A stretch of DNA of 47,433 nucleotides from Lachnospiraceae bacterium. GTDB lineage: Bacteria; Bacillota; Clostridia; Lachnospirales; Lachnospiraceae. Made by a program: the position numbers and the translations under genes. A model generated the notes under the pieces. That model had not been told where the DNA came from, searched no databases, and saw only the letters and a program-made list of their open reading frames with translations. Below, piece by piece: positions 8,760-18,323 of this stretch (positions are counted from its first letter, which is position 1; each line of letters opens with the position of its first letter). Location: NCBI GenBank assembly GCA_024683155.1, contig JAIKYN010000121.1:1-47433 (forward strand), written 5' to 3'.

Positions 8760-9530
8760 CTAAGCTTTATGCTCCTGTACGTAATCGGAATAACTTTGCC
8801 CCGTAAATTTCTTGAAGCAACGTCCGAAATAGTTGGGATCCGGGATCCCTACCGCTTCCGAAGTCCAGAACATCTTATTCCCGTGAAGAGCCAGTTCCAT
8901 GGCTTTGCGCATGCGGCAACCGGTAAGGTATTCCACGAAGTTGGTTCCTGTTTCCTGCTTAAAACGACGGCTTAAATAGCTGGCACTGAAGCCAAACTGC
9001 TGGGCTACGGAGGTGAGGTTTAACTGGGGATCGGTGTAGTGTTCATCGATATAAGCCTTGATCTGTTCCATGGAAGAAATATCTCCGGGAAGAGACCCCT
9101 CAGCAGGCTCATTTTCGTCCGAATTGTCTTCCGGGGCAGTCCGCGTTGCATTCAGATCATCCAGCTTCTTTTTGGCCCGTAAGAGGGCTTCGTGGACGTC
9201 GTCTTTCATAACCGGCTTGACCATATAATCCATTACCGGGAGGCGGATGCATTTACGTGCATATTCAAAATCATCCAGGGCTGTCATGATGATGATGATC
9301 AGGTCGGGATAGCGCTTGGTGGCCAGCTCCGTGAATTCCAGACCGTCCATAAAGGGCATGGAGATATCCACAAAGCAGACATCCGGGCGGATCTCATCTA
9401 TGGTGTTGATGGCTTCGATGCCGCTGGCGGCTTCTCCTACAACTTCCATATTGACGGAGTTCCAGTCAATGGATACCTGAAGAAGCTTACGTACGGCTGT
9501 TTCGTCATCGATTAGCATTACTCTGTACAT
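8760..9530 (-). CDS. Response regulator, REC + AraC-type HTH (YesN-like)
   Basis: MYRVMLIDDETAVRKLL; DVCFVDISMPFMDG; AraC C-terminus FGFSASYLSRRFKQETGTNFVEYL...YFGRCFKKFTGQSYSDY. Confidence 0.95.
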   Translation of the reverse strand: MYRVMLIDDETAVRKLLQVSIDWNSVNMEVVGEAASGIEAINTIDEIRPDVCFVDISMPFMDGLEFTELATKRYPDLIIIIMTALDDFEYARKCIRLPVMDYMVKPVMKDDVHEALLRAKKKLDDLNATRTAPEDNSDENEPAEGSLPGDISSMEQIKAYIDEHYTDPQLNLTSVAQQFGFSASYLSRRFKQETGTNFVEYLTGCRMRKAMELALHGNKMFWTSEAVGIPDPNYFGRCFKKFTGQSYSDYVQEHKA

Positions 9531-11311
9531 GAATCTGTTTCCTCCGGCATGTTTCTGAGAGGGATCCGGAAGGTGATCCGGGTGTATTCGCCCTCTTCAC
9601 TTTCTATGGTTACGGCATCCTGGGAATTGCAGTAGTAGCGGATGCGGTCGATGGTACCTTTTAAGCCGAAACCGGAATGCATCTCTTCCTCGGCAGCGCC
9701 CATTTCTCCGGCCATGGCGCGCTCTATGGCTTCCGGGCTCATGCCCACCCCATCATCGTAAACGGAAACCACCAGGAATTCTTCTTCCAGGCGCGTGGAG
9801 ACGCGGATGATCCCTTCTTCGCCCTTGGGACGGATCCCGTGGTAGATACAGTTTTCTACCAAAGGCTGTAACAAAAGCTTGGGGATCATAAGATCCTGGG
9901 TATCCTCGGCGATCTCGTATTCATCCCGAATGATATCTCCATAGCGGAGTTTCTGCAGGGAAAGGTAATCCCGTACGATGTTGATCTCCCGCCGTACGGT
10001 GATCTCGCGGTCTCCCTTACTTAAGAAGTTACGGTAAAAGTTAGCCAGCGTTTCCAGAGCCTGATATACATTGTTGGCCCCTGCTTCATAGGCCATATAG
10101 CTGATGGTGGCCAGAGAGTTATACAAAAAATGGGGCTTGATCTGTTCGTTCAGGACACGCATCTGGGCACGTTGTACGGATTTCTCGTTTTCCAGCAGCC
10201 TGGTAAACAGATCGTTGAGGTAATCGATCACGCTGTTGTAGCTGTTTACAAGTGTACCGATCTCATTGGGAGGCGCTTCCATGTCGATCTTCTCCATCCA
10301 GCCGGATTCCTTGGTACGGTCCATGGCGGATACCAGTTCAAAGATGGGCTGATTGATCCGTCGGGATACCGCAGCCACCGCAAAGGCAATGGCAATGAGG
10401 AAAGCTACCATGAGGAGGGCAAGGATCAGCGCATATACTCTGGGAACCGCATTGGAAGCGGAAGTGTTCTCCACCAGGATCACCAAGGGCATGTCTGCCA
10501 TGGAATAGGAGGAGATCATACGGTTGGGACCGGAATTATGCAGTTCCTGATGCAGTACGGTTTCCTGAGGCATTGAGACATCATAGTAGGAAATGAGATC
10601 CTGTTTGCCGGCCAGATAGGTACCGTCGTTAGAAAGAATGCACAGGTTGGTGTTTTCCTGTACGTTGACGATCATATCCAGCATCTTGGTAGAGATATTG
10701 ATCAGCAGGATACCGGTTTTCTGCTGGGTATAGATATCGTATATGGAACGGGCAATGGTGATGATCTGATTGCCGTTCTTATGCTGAATGGCGCCGGCTG
10801 CATTCATGAAGATGATGGCGCCGCCACGTTTCTCCAGAATGGGATGGAACCAGGTATACTGGTCCATGAGTGCAAAGTTAACATTGTATTCTGCCCGTCC
10901 GGTGCTCAGGTAAGCGCCGTCGTTACGGAAGATGAAAACGGAATCCATGTTGGTGCTCACATTTAAGACATCCATGATACCGTAGCGAGCATCATTGACG
11001 ATGCCGGGATTTACATTTTCGGCATTTAAGAAGGTGGTCACCTTCTCATTCAACATGATGAGACGGGAGATATCCTTGTAACTGTCAATACCGGAGCGGA
11101 TATTACCTGCCACGGAAGCAATAAGCGTCTCTGCCTCGCGAATCTCCGAATCTTTACGGGCTTCCCGGGTCATGACCAGAACCGATGTGATGAACGCGAT
11201 GCCGAAGATGATCAGGGAGGTAAGGATCACCACCCACATTTCCGCGGCAAGGGATTTTTTTCGATAAGGTAGAAACCAACGGCTTCCCCGACTATTTTTG
11301 CTCATGAACAT
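9518..11311 (-). CDS. Sensor histidine kinase, YesM/LytS-type
   Basis: Two TMs; HAMP-like region; QMRVLNEQIKPHFLYNSLATISYMA His-kinase motif; PKLLLQPLVENCIYHGI; DDGVGM; overlaps the response regulator by 13 bp. The ORF-track start (11344) lies inside a terminator hairpin, so a Met at 11311 or 11305 is more plausible. Confidence 0.92.
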   Translation of the reverse strand: MFMSKNSRGSRWFLPYRKKSLAAEMWVVILTSLIIFGIAFITSVLVMTREARKDSEIREAETLIASVAGNIRSGIDSYKDISRLIMLNEKVTTFLNAENVNPGIVNDARYGIMDVLNVSTNMDSVFIFRNDGAYLSTGRAEYNVNFALMDQYTWFHPILEKRGGAIIFMNAAGAIQHKNGNQIITIARSIYDIYTQQKTGILLINISTKMLDMIVNVQENTNLCILSNDGTYLAGKQDLISYYDVSMPQETVLHQELHNSGPNRMISSYSMADMPLVILVENTSASNAVPRVYALILALLMVAFLIAIAFAVAAVSRRINQPIFELVSAMDRTKESGWMEKIDMEAPPNEIGTLVNSYNSVIDYLNDLFTRLLENEKSVQRAQMRVLNEQIKPHFLYNSLATISYMAYEAGANNVYQALETLANFYRNFLSKGDREITVRREINIVRDYLSLQKLRYGDIIRDEYEIAEDTQDLMIPKLLLQPLVENCIYHGIRPKGEEGIIRVSTRLEEEFLVVSVYDDGVGMSPEAIERAMAGEMGAAEEEMHSGFGLKGTIDRIRYYCNSQDAVTIESEEGEYTRITFRIPLRNMPEETDSCTE

Positions 11312-11331
11312 ATTATATCCCACGAAACGCC

Positions 11332-11378
11332 AAAAGACCATCAAACCGCTTTGCCGGTGAGTAAAACGGTTGATGGTC
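11332..11378 (-). terminator. Intrinsic terminator/attenuator between permease and yesM-like genes
   Basis: Minus strand GACCATCAACCG-TTTTACTCACCGGCAAAG-CGGTTTGATGGTC-TTTT (one bulge). Confidence 0.7.
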
Positions 11379-11403
11379 CGGCTGGAGAGAATTAAGAAAA
11401 AGA

Positions 11404-12288
11404 TTATCCTTTGATCGCACCTGCAATGAAACTTTCCTGAATCTTCTTACTAAGGAAAATATACACCAGCAGGGTCGGAAAGGTTGCGATTACCAAAGCT
11501 GCGCCGATGGGGCCCCAATTGGTGGTGTACTGGCCGGAGAGGGCCTGAATACCAACGGGAAGGGTCTTTAACGCATCTTTGCTGTTGAAAATGTTGGCGA
11601 ACATCAGCTCATTCCAGCACTGCAGGAAGGTGTAGATACCGATGGTAGCCAATGCAGGTCGCATGAGGGGCACGATGATACGGAAGAAGATCCCCCATAT
11701 ACCGCAACCGTCTATGCGGGCTGCCTCATCCAGATCCCTGGGGATATCCCCCATAAAGCCGCTGCAGATCAGAATGGCCATGGCCAGAGCAAAGGCAGCA
11801 TAAGGAATGATCAATGCCCAGTAAGTGTTGAGCATGTGGATGTTGGATAAGGTTACATAGATGGGAACGATGGATGCATGAATGGGAATGGTAAGACCCA
11901 TCATGAAAAATGCGTTCATCTGTTTGCTGAATTTCCAGGTCATGCGAGTGATGGCGTAAGTAGCCATCAAAGCAGCGATCAGGGTGATGAGGATGGTCAT
12001 CACGGCAACGATGATACTGTTTACAAAGTAAACGTTCATGTGGCCGGTATTCATGGCATCGGTGTAGTTGGACCATAACCAGTTATGGGGAAGGCCTGCT
12101 ACATTTTCACCGAAGATCTCTTTGTTGTCCTTCAGAGAGAAGGTAAACATCCAGTAGATCGGGAAAAGGTTTACGAAGGTCCAAAGCGCCAGGAAAATGT
12201 AGATCAGCACCTTTACAACCTTGCTTTCCTGTTTTACCTGATATTTGGGGGAGGAAAGATCCACCGTTACATTCACTTTAGCGTCCAT
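11404..12288 (-). CDS. Carbohydrate ABC transporter permease (MalG/UgpE-like)
   Basis: Multi-TM; EAA loop DEAARIDGCGIWGIFFRIIVPLMRPAL; Met at 12288 (MDAKVNVTV) abuts the upstream permease gene. Confidence 0.92.
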   Translation of the reverse strand: MDAKVNVTVDLSSPKYQVKQESKVVKVLIYIFLALWTFVNLFPIYWMFTFSLKDNKEIFGENVAGLPHNWLWSNYTDAMNTGHMNVYFVNSIIVAVMTILITLIAALMATYAITRMTWKFSKQMNAFFMMGLTIPIHASIVPIYVTLSNIHMLNTYWALIIPYAAFALAMAILICSGFMGDIPRDLDEAARIDGCGIWGIFFRIIVPLMRPALATIGIYTFLQCWNELMFANIFNSKDALKTLPVGIQALSGQYTTNWGPIGAALVIATFPTLLVYIFLSKKIQESFIAGAIKG

Positions 12289-12289
12289 G

Positions 12290-13168
12290 TCAGCGGTCCT
12301 CCTTAAATAATCGATTGATGAGCAGTGCAAAAGCAAAGCACAGGATGATCAGCATAACGGCAATGGTACTTCCCATCCCGTAGCGGTTACGAAGGAACAG
12401 CATGTTGATCATCAAAGTACTGGGAACCTCGGTGGCATGTAAAGGACCACCGTTGGTCAATACGTATATAAGGTCAAAGGATTTTAAGGATCCTGTGATT
12501 GCAAAGATAACGCTTACCTTCACAATGGGCTTGATGGAAGGAATGACGATATAGCGACTGACCTGCCAGTTGGTGGCACCGTCAATCTTTGCTGCTTCGC
12601 GAAGCTCGGGAGAAACGCCCTTAACACCTGCATACATCAGCAGCATATGATAGCCTACGTACTGCCATAAGATGGGAACGAAACAGGCACCTAAAGCAGT
12701 TTCCGGAAGACCCAGCCAGATCCGTGTCAGACTTTCCAGACCGATCTTGGTAAGAAATACGTTCAGGATACCGTAGGAAGGATTGTAGATCTTTAACCAT
12801 AACTGACCGATTACAACCGTAGAGATCAGTACAGGCATGAAGAAGATTGCCAGAAACGCACGCTCACCCTTGATCCCGCGCCCCAGGAGAAGTGCCAGTC
12901 CCAGAGAAAGAGGAAGCTGTATAAATACGGACAGAGCCGCCAGCAGAAGGGAGTTGCCCAGAGCCTTGGTAAAACCGATGGCGTTGCTGGAAAATAGTTC
13001 TTTGTAATTTTCAAAACCGATGAAGGTTTTTTCACCGAAACCGTTCCAGTCAAAGAAACTGTAGTACCCGGACATGGCAATGGGGGCAATGAGCACACCC
13101 ACAAACAGGATCAGGGCCGGTAATAAAAACAGAAATATGTTGATGGAATAGACGACTTTTTTATTCAT
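12290..13168 (-). CDS. Carbohydrate ABC transporter permease (MalF/UgpA-like)
   Basis: Multi-TM; EAA loop REAAKIDGATNWQVSRYIVIPSIKP. Confidence 0.93.
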   Translation of the reverse strand: MNKKVVYSINIFLFLLPALILFVGVLIAPIAMSGYYSFFDWNGFGEKTFIGFENYKELFSSNAIGFTKALGNSLLLAALSVFIQLPLSLGLALLLGRGIKGERAFLAIFFMPVLISTVVIGQLWLKIYNPSYGILNVFLTKIGLESLTRIWLGLPETALGACFVPILWQYVGYHMLLMYAGVKGVSPELREAAKIDGATNWQVSRYIVIPSIKPIVKVSVIFAITGSLKSFDLIYVLTNGGPLHATEVPSTLMINMLFLRNRYGMGSTIAVMLIILCFAFALLINRLFKEDR

Positions 13169-13212
13169 GGAGATTCTAACCCTTACATTTTTTTACACGA
13201 CAGTCATTTCTT

Positions 13213-13260
13213 AAAAAATGCGGCTTTCCCGACCCCTTTGTATTTTCGGAAAAGCCGCAT
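13213..13260 (-). terminator. Intrinsic terminator/attenuator between substrate-binding protein and permeases
   Basis: Minus strand ATGCGGCTTTTCCG ... CGGGAAAGCCGCAT-TTTTTT (one mismatch in the stem). Confidence 0.78.
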
Positions 13261-13279
13261 GGTACGGTATTACAAAAGA

Positions 13280-14638
13280 TTAACGAATATCTGCGGCAAG
13301 TCCGCTGATGAATCCGGCGCCGTCAATGTTGCAGCCGTAAACCTGATCTACATAAGACAGATAGGTGTTAGCTTCGTCAGCGTTCATGGCAGTATCACCG
13401 AACAGTACATAAGTATCTGCCTTAGCACAGATATCAGATACAGCCTGGGTTAAAGGATTGATGTTGGATGTATCACCGAAAGGTGTCCAAGCGGGAAGAC
13501 CGCAGCCATCAAGATAACCGTAGTGGCAGATCAGACGTCCAAGTTCGAAAGTGAACTGAGCTGCTGCTTCAGCGTTAGGAGAAGAAGCTGCTACAGCCAG
13601 AGTATCGGAAGGACCACCGATGAGCTGTCCAAGCTTTGCCTTGTCTGCATTGATAACAGGGAACTCGGAAACCTGAACCTTAGGACCAAACTCAGCATCT
13701 GCTGCGAAGTCTGCACAGTTCCAGGTACCATTCATGTAGAATGCATATTTGCCAGCCATGAAGTTAGCCTTAACTTCGTCGTTGGAAAGAGCGATACCTT
13801 CGGGATCGAAGTAACCCTTGGTTACCATGCCCTGGAATGTATCGACTGCATCAGCAACATCCTGGTTATTCCAGGTTGCTCTTCCTAAGAAGATGTCGTT
13901 CAGAACGTCAGCGCCGCAGCTCTTCTCAATAACGGACTCAAGGTACTCGGTTACACACCAGGTCTCTTTTCCGGCACAACCGAAAGGAATGATACCGGCT
14001 TCTACCAGCTTATCGCAGCAAGCGATGAACTCATCGTAGGAACCGGGAACCTCGGTATAACCAACCTGAGAAAGGATCTCCATGTTAGCGAACAGACCAA
14101 CAATGTTCATGGTAAGAGGAACACCGTAGTGCTTTCCGTCGTAAGTGGAGTTACCCATCATAACTTCGGGAAGTTCGGACTTGAAGTTTTCATAAGCGTC
14201 GTCTAAGCAGTAAACACGATCTGCAGCAACGAAATCGCCTAAGAATGCACAGGACCAGGTGAAGAAGATGTCAGGCATCTCATCAGCTGCTACAGCAGCC
14301 TTGATCTTGGTCTTGTAAGCCTGATTCTCAATTGCTTCCCAAGTAAAGTTGATCTCGGGATGTGCAGCGGTTACTTCTTCGATTGCCTTCTCATAGGAAG
14401 CGCGGTTGGAATCGCTTTCGGTTGCGATACACCACATTTCCAGATTGATGGTCTCGGCAGAAGCGTCAGCTGCGGGAGCCTCAGCAGCTGTGGTTTCAGC
14501 TGCAGGAGCAGCGGTTGTTTCTGCAGCAGCGGGAGCTGCGGGTTCGGTGCTTGCAGGAGCAGCGGAACTACCGCAACCGGCTAAAGACAGAACCATAACA
14601 CCGGCCAATAATGTTGCGAGTACTTTTGCTTTTTTCAT
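13280..14638 (-). CDS. Extracellular carbohydrate-binding lipoprotein (ABC transporter SBP)
   Basis: Signal peptide and lipobox VMVLSLAGCGSS; Ala/Thr/Pro linker; SBP family 1-like sequence; upstream of two permeases. Confidence 0.93.
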   Translation of the reverse strand: MKKAKVLATLLAGVMVLSLAGCGSSAAPASTEPAAPAAAETTAAPAAETTAAEAPAADASAETINLEMWCIATESDSNRASYEKAIEEVTAAHPEINFTWEAIENQAYKTKIKAAVAADEMPDIFFTWSCAFLGDFVAADRVYCLDDAYENFKSELPEVMMGNSTYDGKHYGVPLTMNIVGLFANMEILSQVGYTEVPGSYDEFIACCDKLVEAGIIPFGCAGKETWCVTEYLESVIEKSCGADVLNDIFLGRATWNNQDVADAVDTFQGMVTKGYFDPEGIALSNDEVKANFMAGKYAFYMNGTWNCADFAADAEFGPKVQVSEFPVINADKAKLGQLIGGPSDTLAVAASSPNAEAAAQFTFELGRLICHYGYLDGCGLPAWTPFGDTSNINPLTQAVSDICAKADTYVLFGDTAMNADEANTYLSYVDQVYGCNIDGAGFISGLAADIR

Positions 14639-14710
14639 ATTACCCTCCTTGAAGATTGTTTAAAGCTATCCTGAAACGGGATGTACCGGTCCCGTACGGA
14701 TTCCCCTTTG

Positions 14711-15298
14711 TTACTGCGCCTTTACCATGGACCAGGGGTATTCGATGTGGAGATGCTCCCCGTCCAGTGTGTAGTAAAGGGTGGTGTCGTAGAACTGATC
14801 GTTGTACACCAGTTTGATCTCACCGTTTTCCGGATCGTTTACGTAATACCCCGGAAAATAACCGTCTTCCCGGAATGTACCGTCTGCGGTAAATTCATAA
14901 CTCCATTTGGTGTCGGCATCATACCACTTGCCAACCAGACCGTCCGGATCCCCTTCTCCGCTGAAGGTATAATCACAGGGCTGATAGAGATAAAATTCAT
15001 CTCCGTCTTTCTTGTAGCGCAGCCTGAGCTCTTCGTCGCCATCATTCAGGGTCAGGTAAGTTTCATCTACCGTATATTTGTAGCTTTTCCCCTGGTAGGA
15101 AGCTTTCCCGTTCTTCCCCAGCTTTAAGATGGTGGTCTCGGGATCATGGATATAAGCCCACTCACCGGCAACGGCCTCCCGAAGTCGATCCCGCTCTGCG
15201 CTCTGCCCGCAACCTGCCAGCATGACGCAGCACAGCATCAGGAGAATGACACCGATCTTAAAATGATGGTTTAAACGTTTACTTTGTACATGTTTCAT
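14711..15298 (-). CDS. Small predicted lipoprotein of unknown function
   Basis: MKHVQSKRLNHHFKIGVILLMLCCVMLAGCGQS lipobox; GGAGC ribosome-binding site upstream of the Met at 15298. Confidence 0.75.
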   Translation of the reverse strand: MKHVQSKRLNHHFKIGVILLMLCCVMLAGCGQSAERDRLREAVAGEWAYIHDPETTILKLGKNGKASYQGKSYKYTVDETYLTLNDGDEELRLRYKKDGDEFYLYQPCDYTFSGEGDPDGLVGKWYDADTKWSYEFTADGTFREDGYFPGYYVNDPENGEIKLVYNDQFYDTTLYYTLDGEHLHIEYPWSMVKAQ

Positions 15299-15595
15299 AA
15301 CGAATTGCTCCTTCGATGGCTTAATTTTCTTACTTTTGTACAACGATTGGAACGGAAATCCTTTACTTCAAGAAGCACTTTTTTTACTTTTTAGTATTTT
15401 ACCATTCTTTTTTTGTACAACCTTACATATTACTTAACCCATTTCAGGCGGATTTTACAGATTTTATGTCCTGTTTACGAAAACGATAAAAACAACCATA
15501 TGGTAATATTGTCCACAAGGCGTTATAATGGAACGAACGTCGCGAAAATAGTACATATGACCTAGTCGGGTCGTTTGAGGAGTATAAGGATAGAA

Positions 15596-16660
15596 ATGAA
15601 GAAGTTACGTGCATTATTTCAAAAAGAGGATTATCTGACCCCGTCTGTATTTATCATGCGTCTGACCCGCCAGAACGGGAAGATGGAGCATGCCATCCTG
15701 CGGTATATCACCGGCATGGAGCTGTTCATGATGTTCTTTGGATTGTTCACCTTTAACCTTGCAAAACCCAGAGCAATTCTGTATATCAGCCTGTATGCAT
15801 CACTTTCCCTTGCAGCATTTCTGACAGACCTTGCTTTTATGATCGGAGAAAAGCGGAACACGGCAAAACGCAATCGTTTGATCATGGCATCCGCATACTT
15901 TTTCTATATATTTATCCATATCTGGGCCCTGACCGTTACCACCCTGGATGTGACCCGGGGAGGCACCTACTGGGCAGCCGCAACGGCGCTGGTAGCTACG
16001 GGAGTATTTATCGTGCTGCATCCCGTCTTTACCCTTTCCTTTAGCATTATGGCAACGATCTATCTGGGAGCATTGCATGTATATGTGAACGGATGGAGCG
16101 CCAGCCTGGTGAACATCCTGCTGTTTGGTATGGTTTTGTGCATCATTGATATCCGTATGTATCTCGGAGCGTATAATACCATGTATGTGGAAGACCGCCT
16201 GCGGGATCAGTCCTACCGGGACGGCCTTACCGCCATCCGTAACCGCAGAGCCCTGGAGGAAAAACTGGATCAGAATTCTCTGGCGGCAGGCGGTTGTATT
16301 GCACTGATGGATATTGATGATTTCAAGGGGATCAATGATACGGAAGGGCATCAAAGCGGGGATGAAGCACTCCTGCTGGTAGCTTCCTGCTTAAGAGACC
16401 TGTTTAAGGATGAGGAGATCTACCGTTACGGCGGTGATGAGTTTGTGATCCTGTCCGAACATAATACCGTGGAGACCGCAGACCGGATGAAGAAGGTGAA
16501 TGACCGCCTGGCCAATGCGGAGCGGGAGATTGATATCCGCATATCCTGCGGGATTGCTGACAATGATCCCTGCCGTACCGCAGAAGAGACCCTGGGCATG
16601 GCCGACACGGTGCTCTATCAGGTAAAGCAGAACGGAAAGGGACAGGTAGCCGTTTTTTAA
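15596..16660 (+). CDS. Membrane diguanylate cyclase (multi-TM N-terminus + GGDEF)
   Basis: MKKLRALFQKEDYLTPS...; several TM helices; DGLTAIRNRRALEE; YRYGGDEFVIL. Confidence 0.9.
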   Translation: MKKLRALFQKEDYLTPSVFIMRLTRQNGKMEHAILRYITGMELFMMFFGLFTFNLAKPRAILYISLYASLSLAAFLTDLAFMIGEKRNTAKRNRLIMASAYFFYIFIHIWALTVTTLDVTRGGTYWAAATALVATGVFIVLHPVFTLSFSIMATIYLGALHVYVNGWSASLVNILLFGMVLCIIDIRMYLGAYNTMYVEDRLRDQSYRDGLTAIRNRRALEEKLDQNSLAAGGCIALMDIDDFKGINDTEGHQSGDEALLLVASCLRDLFKDEEIYRYGGDEFVILSEHNTVETADRMKKVNDRLANAEREIDIRISCGIADNDPCRTAEETLGMADTVLYQVKQNGKGQVAVF

Positions 16661-16661
16661 C

Positions 16662-17411
16662 ATGGAAAAGAAGATCTTAGTATTTGATATGGATGATACG
16701 TTGTATCTCCGCAAAGATCCTTACTTGAAAGCCTACAGGGAATTATTCGCTTGTAGGCTTTCTTTGGATGAAGAAGAACTGTACCGCATCAGCCGAAAGT
16801 GGAGCGAGATCACCTTCCGGCAGCAGAAAGAAGGAGAGATCTCCTTAGAACAGATGCATGTGGACCGCGTGATCTTAACGTACAGGGAAATGGGAGCCTC
16901 CTTATCTCTGCAGGAAGCCTTACATTTCCAGGAGCGGTACGCGTATTATCAGGATCACATTACGCTCCGGGAGGGCATGGAGCAGATCCTGGCAGCACTG
17001 AAGGCACATGGCCGGATCCTGGGGCTGTTATCCAACGGGCCCGGAGACCATCAGAGAAAGAAGTACAAGGCCCTTGGCCTGGATGCTTATATACCGGAGT
17101 CCCATGTGATGATCTCGGGAGATCTGGGGATCCATAAGCCGGAAACGGGGATCTTCCGGGCCTATGAGGAGAAACTCCTAAAAGAAGAGAAACTCGGAAC
17201 AGAAGGTGTATTCTACATGATCGGAGACAGCCTGGAGACGGACATTGCAGGAGCAAAGGCAGCGGGCTGGAAGAGTATCCACCTGAAGAATCCGGAACTG
17301 GAGGAAGAGAGCTGCTGCAGGGCGGACTTTGAAGCGGCGGATGTAAAGGCACTTTGGGAGATCCTGAAGGATTTGGGTTGTGCAGAAAGCCGTAACACCC
17401 TAATATATTAA
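16662..17411 (+). CDS. HAD-superfamily hydrolase
   Basis: ILVFDMDDTLYLRKDP; LLSNGPGDHQRKKYKALGLD; GDLGIHKPETGIF; MIGDSLETDIAGAKAAGW. Confidence 0.92.
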   Translation: MEKKILVFDMDDTLYLRKDPYLKAYRELFACRLSLDEEELYRISRKWSEITFRQQKEGEISLEQMHVDRVILTYREMGASLSLQEALHFQERYAYYQDHITLREGMEQILAALKAHGRILGLLSNGPGDHQRKKYKALGLDAYIPESHVMISGDLGIHKPETGIFRAYEEKLLKEEKLGTEGVFYMIGDSLETDIAGAKAAGWKSIHLKNPELEEESCCRADFEAADVKALWEILKDLGCAESRNTLIY

Positions 17412-17430
17412 GAGAAAACAATCAGGAGCG

Positions 17431-18306
17431 ATGCCCATGCGTCAGGGATATCTTATTGAAAAATACAATCATATGGCGTCTGCGTACACCTGCCGGAGAC
17501 TTCTGGAAGAAGCAAAGAAGCTGGGTCTGGAGCTTCGCATGGTGGGGGCGCAGGACTGTACCGTAAAAAGCGAAGGCGTTTTCTGCGCCGGAGAGAAGCT
17601 GGAACACCGGGACTTTGCCATCCTGCGTTATAAGACGGGGAAGGCCATGGAAGCGGTGCGGGGGCTATGCGACTTTTCCTATAATTCCCCGGCTTGCTTT
17701 GACCGGTACGTCAATAAGTTTTATCAGCTGCAGGATCTGCAGGGGCATGGGATCCCACTGCCGAAGTATGTGCTGACCTATGGAAATGAAAGCCTCTTTG
17801 ACGGCTTTGCGGAAGAACTGGGACTGCCCTTTGTCATGAAGGGACTGGCTTCTTCCATGGGAAGAGAGATCTTCCTTATAAAGGACCTGGAAGATTACCG
17901 GCAGGTACTGGCGCAGTACCCGGCAGATAAGGAGTGGCTGCTGGAGGAATTCATTGCCACCAGTAAAGGACGGGATCTTCGCCTGTATGCCCTGCGAGGG
18001 GAAGTGATCGGCGCCATGATCCGTTCTTCTGCCGATGATTTTCGCTCCAATGTGGCACTGGGAGCGAAGGTAAGCGGCGTTCCCATTTCGCCCGAGATGC
18101 GGAGGATCGCCAAAGAACTGTTTGTTGTTACGGGATATGACTATGCAGGGATCGACCTGCTGTTTGGAAAAGACGACTCCATGGAGGACCTGATCTTCTG
18201 TGAGATGAATGTGATGGCAGGGATCCAGGGAATGGAAGAAGCCACCGGCGTCAATGTGGCAGGAGCTATCATCGGTATGATCCGGGACGATTTCCGGGAT
18301 GCGTAA
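17431..18306 (+). CDS. ATP-grasp family ligase, RimK-like
   Basis: GIPLPKYVLTYG; PFVMKGLASSMGREIFLIKD; WLLEEFIATSKGRDLRLYALRGEVIGAMIR; YDYAGIDLLFG...IFCEMNVMAGIQGME. Confidence 0.88.
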   Translation: MPMRQGYLIEKYNHMASAYTCRRLLEEAKKLGLELRMVGAQDCTVKSEGVFCAGEKLEHRDFAILRYKTGKAMEAVRGLCDFSYNSPACFDRYVNKFYQLQDLQGHGIPLPKYVLTYGNESLFDGFAEELGLPFVMKGLASSMGREIFLIKDLEDYRQVLAQYPADKEWLLEEFIATSKGRDLRLYALRGEVIGAMIRSSADDFRSNVALGAKVSGVPISPEMRRIAKELFVVTGYDYAGIDLLFGKDDSMEDLIFCEMNVMAGIQGMEEATGVNVAGAIIGMIRDDFRDA

Positions 18307-18323
18307 GAGGAAGAGAACGTAAG

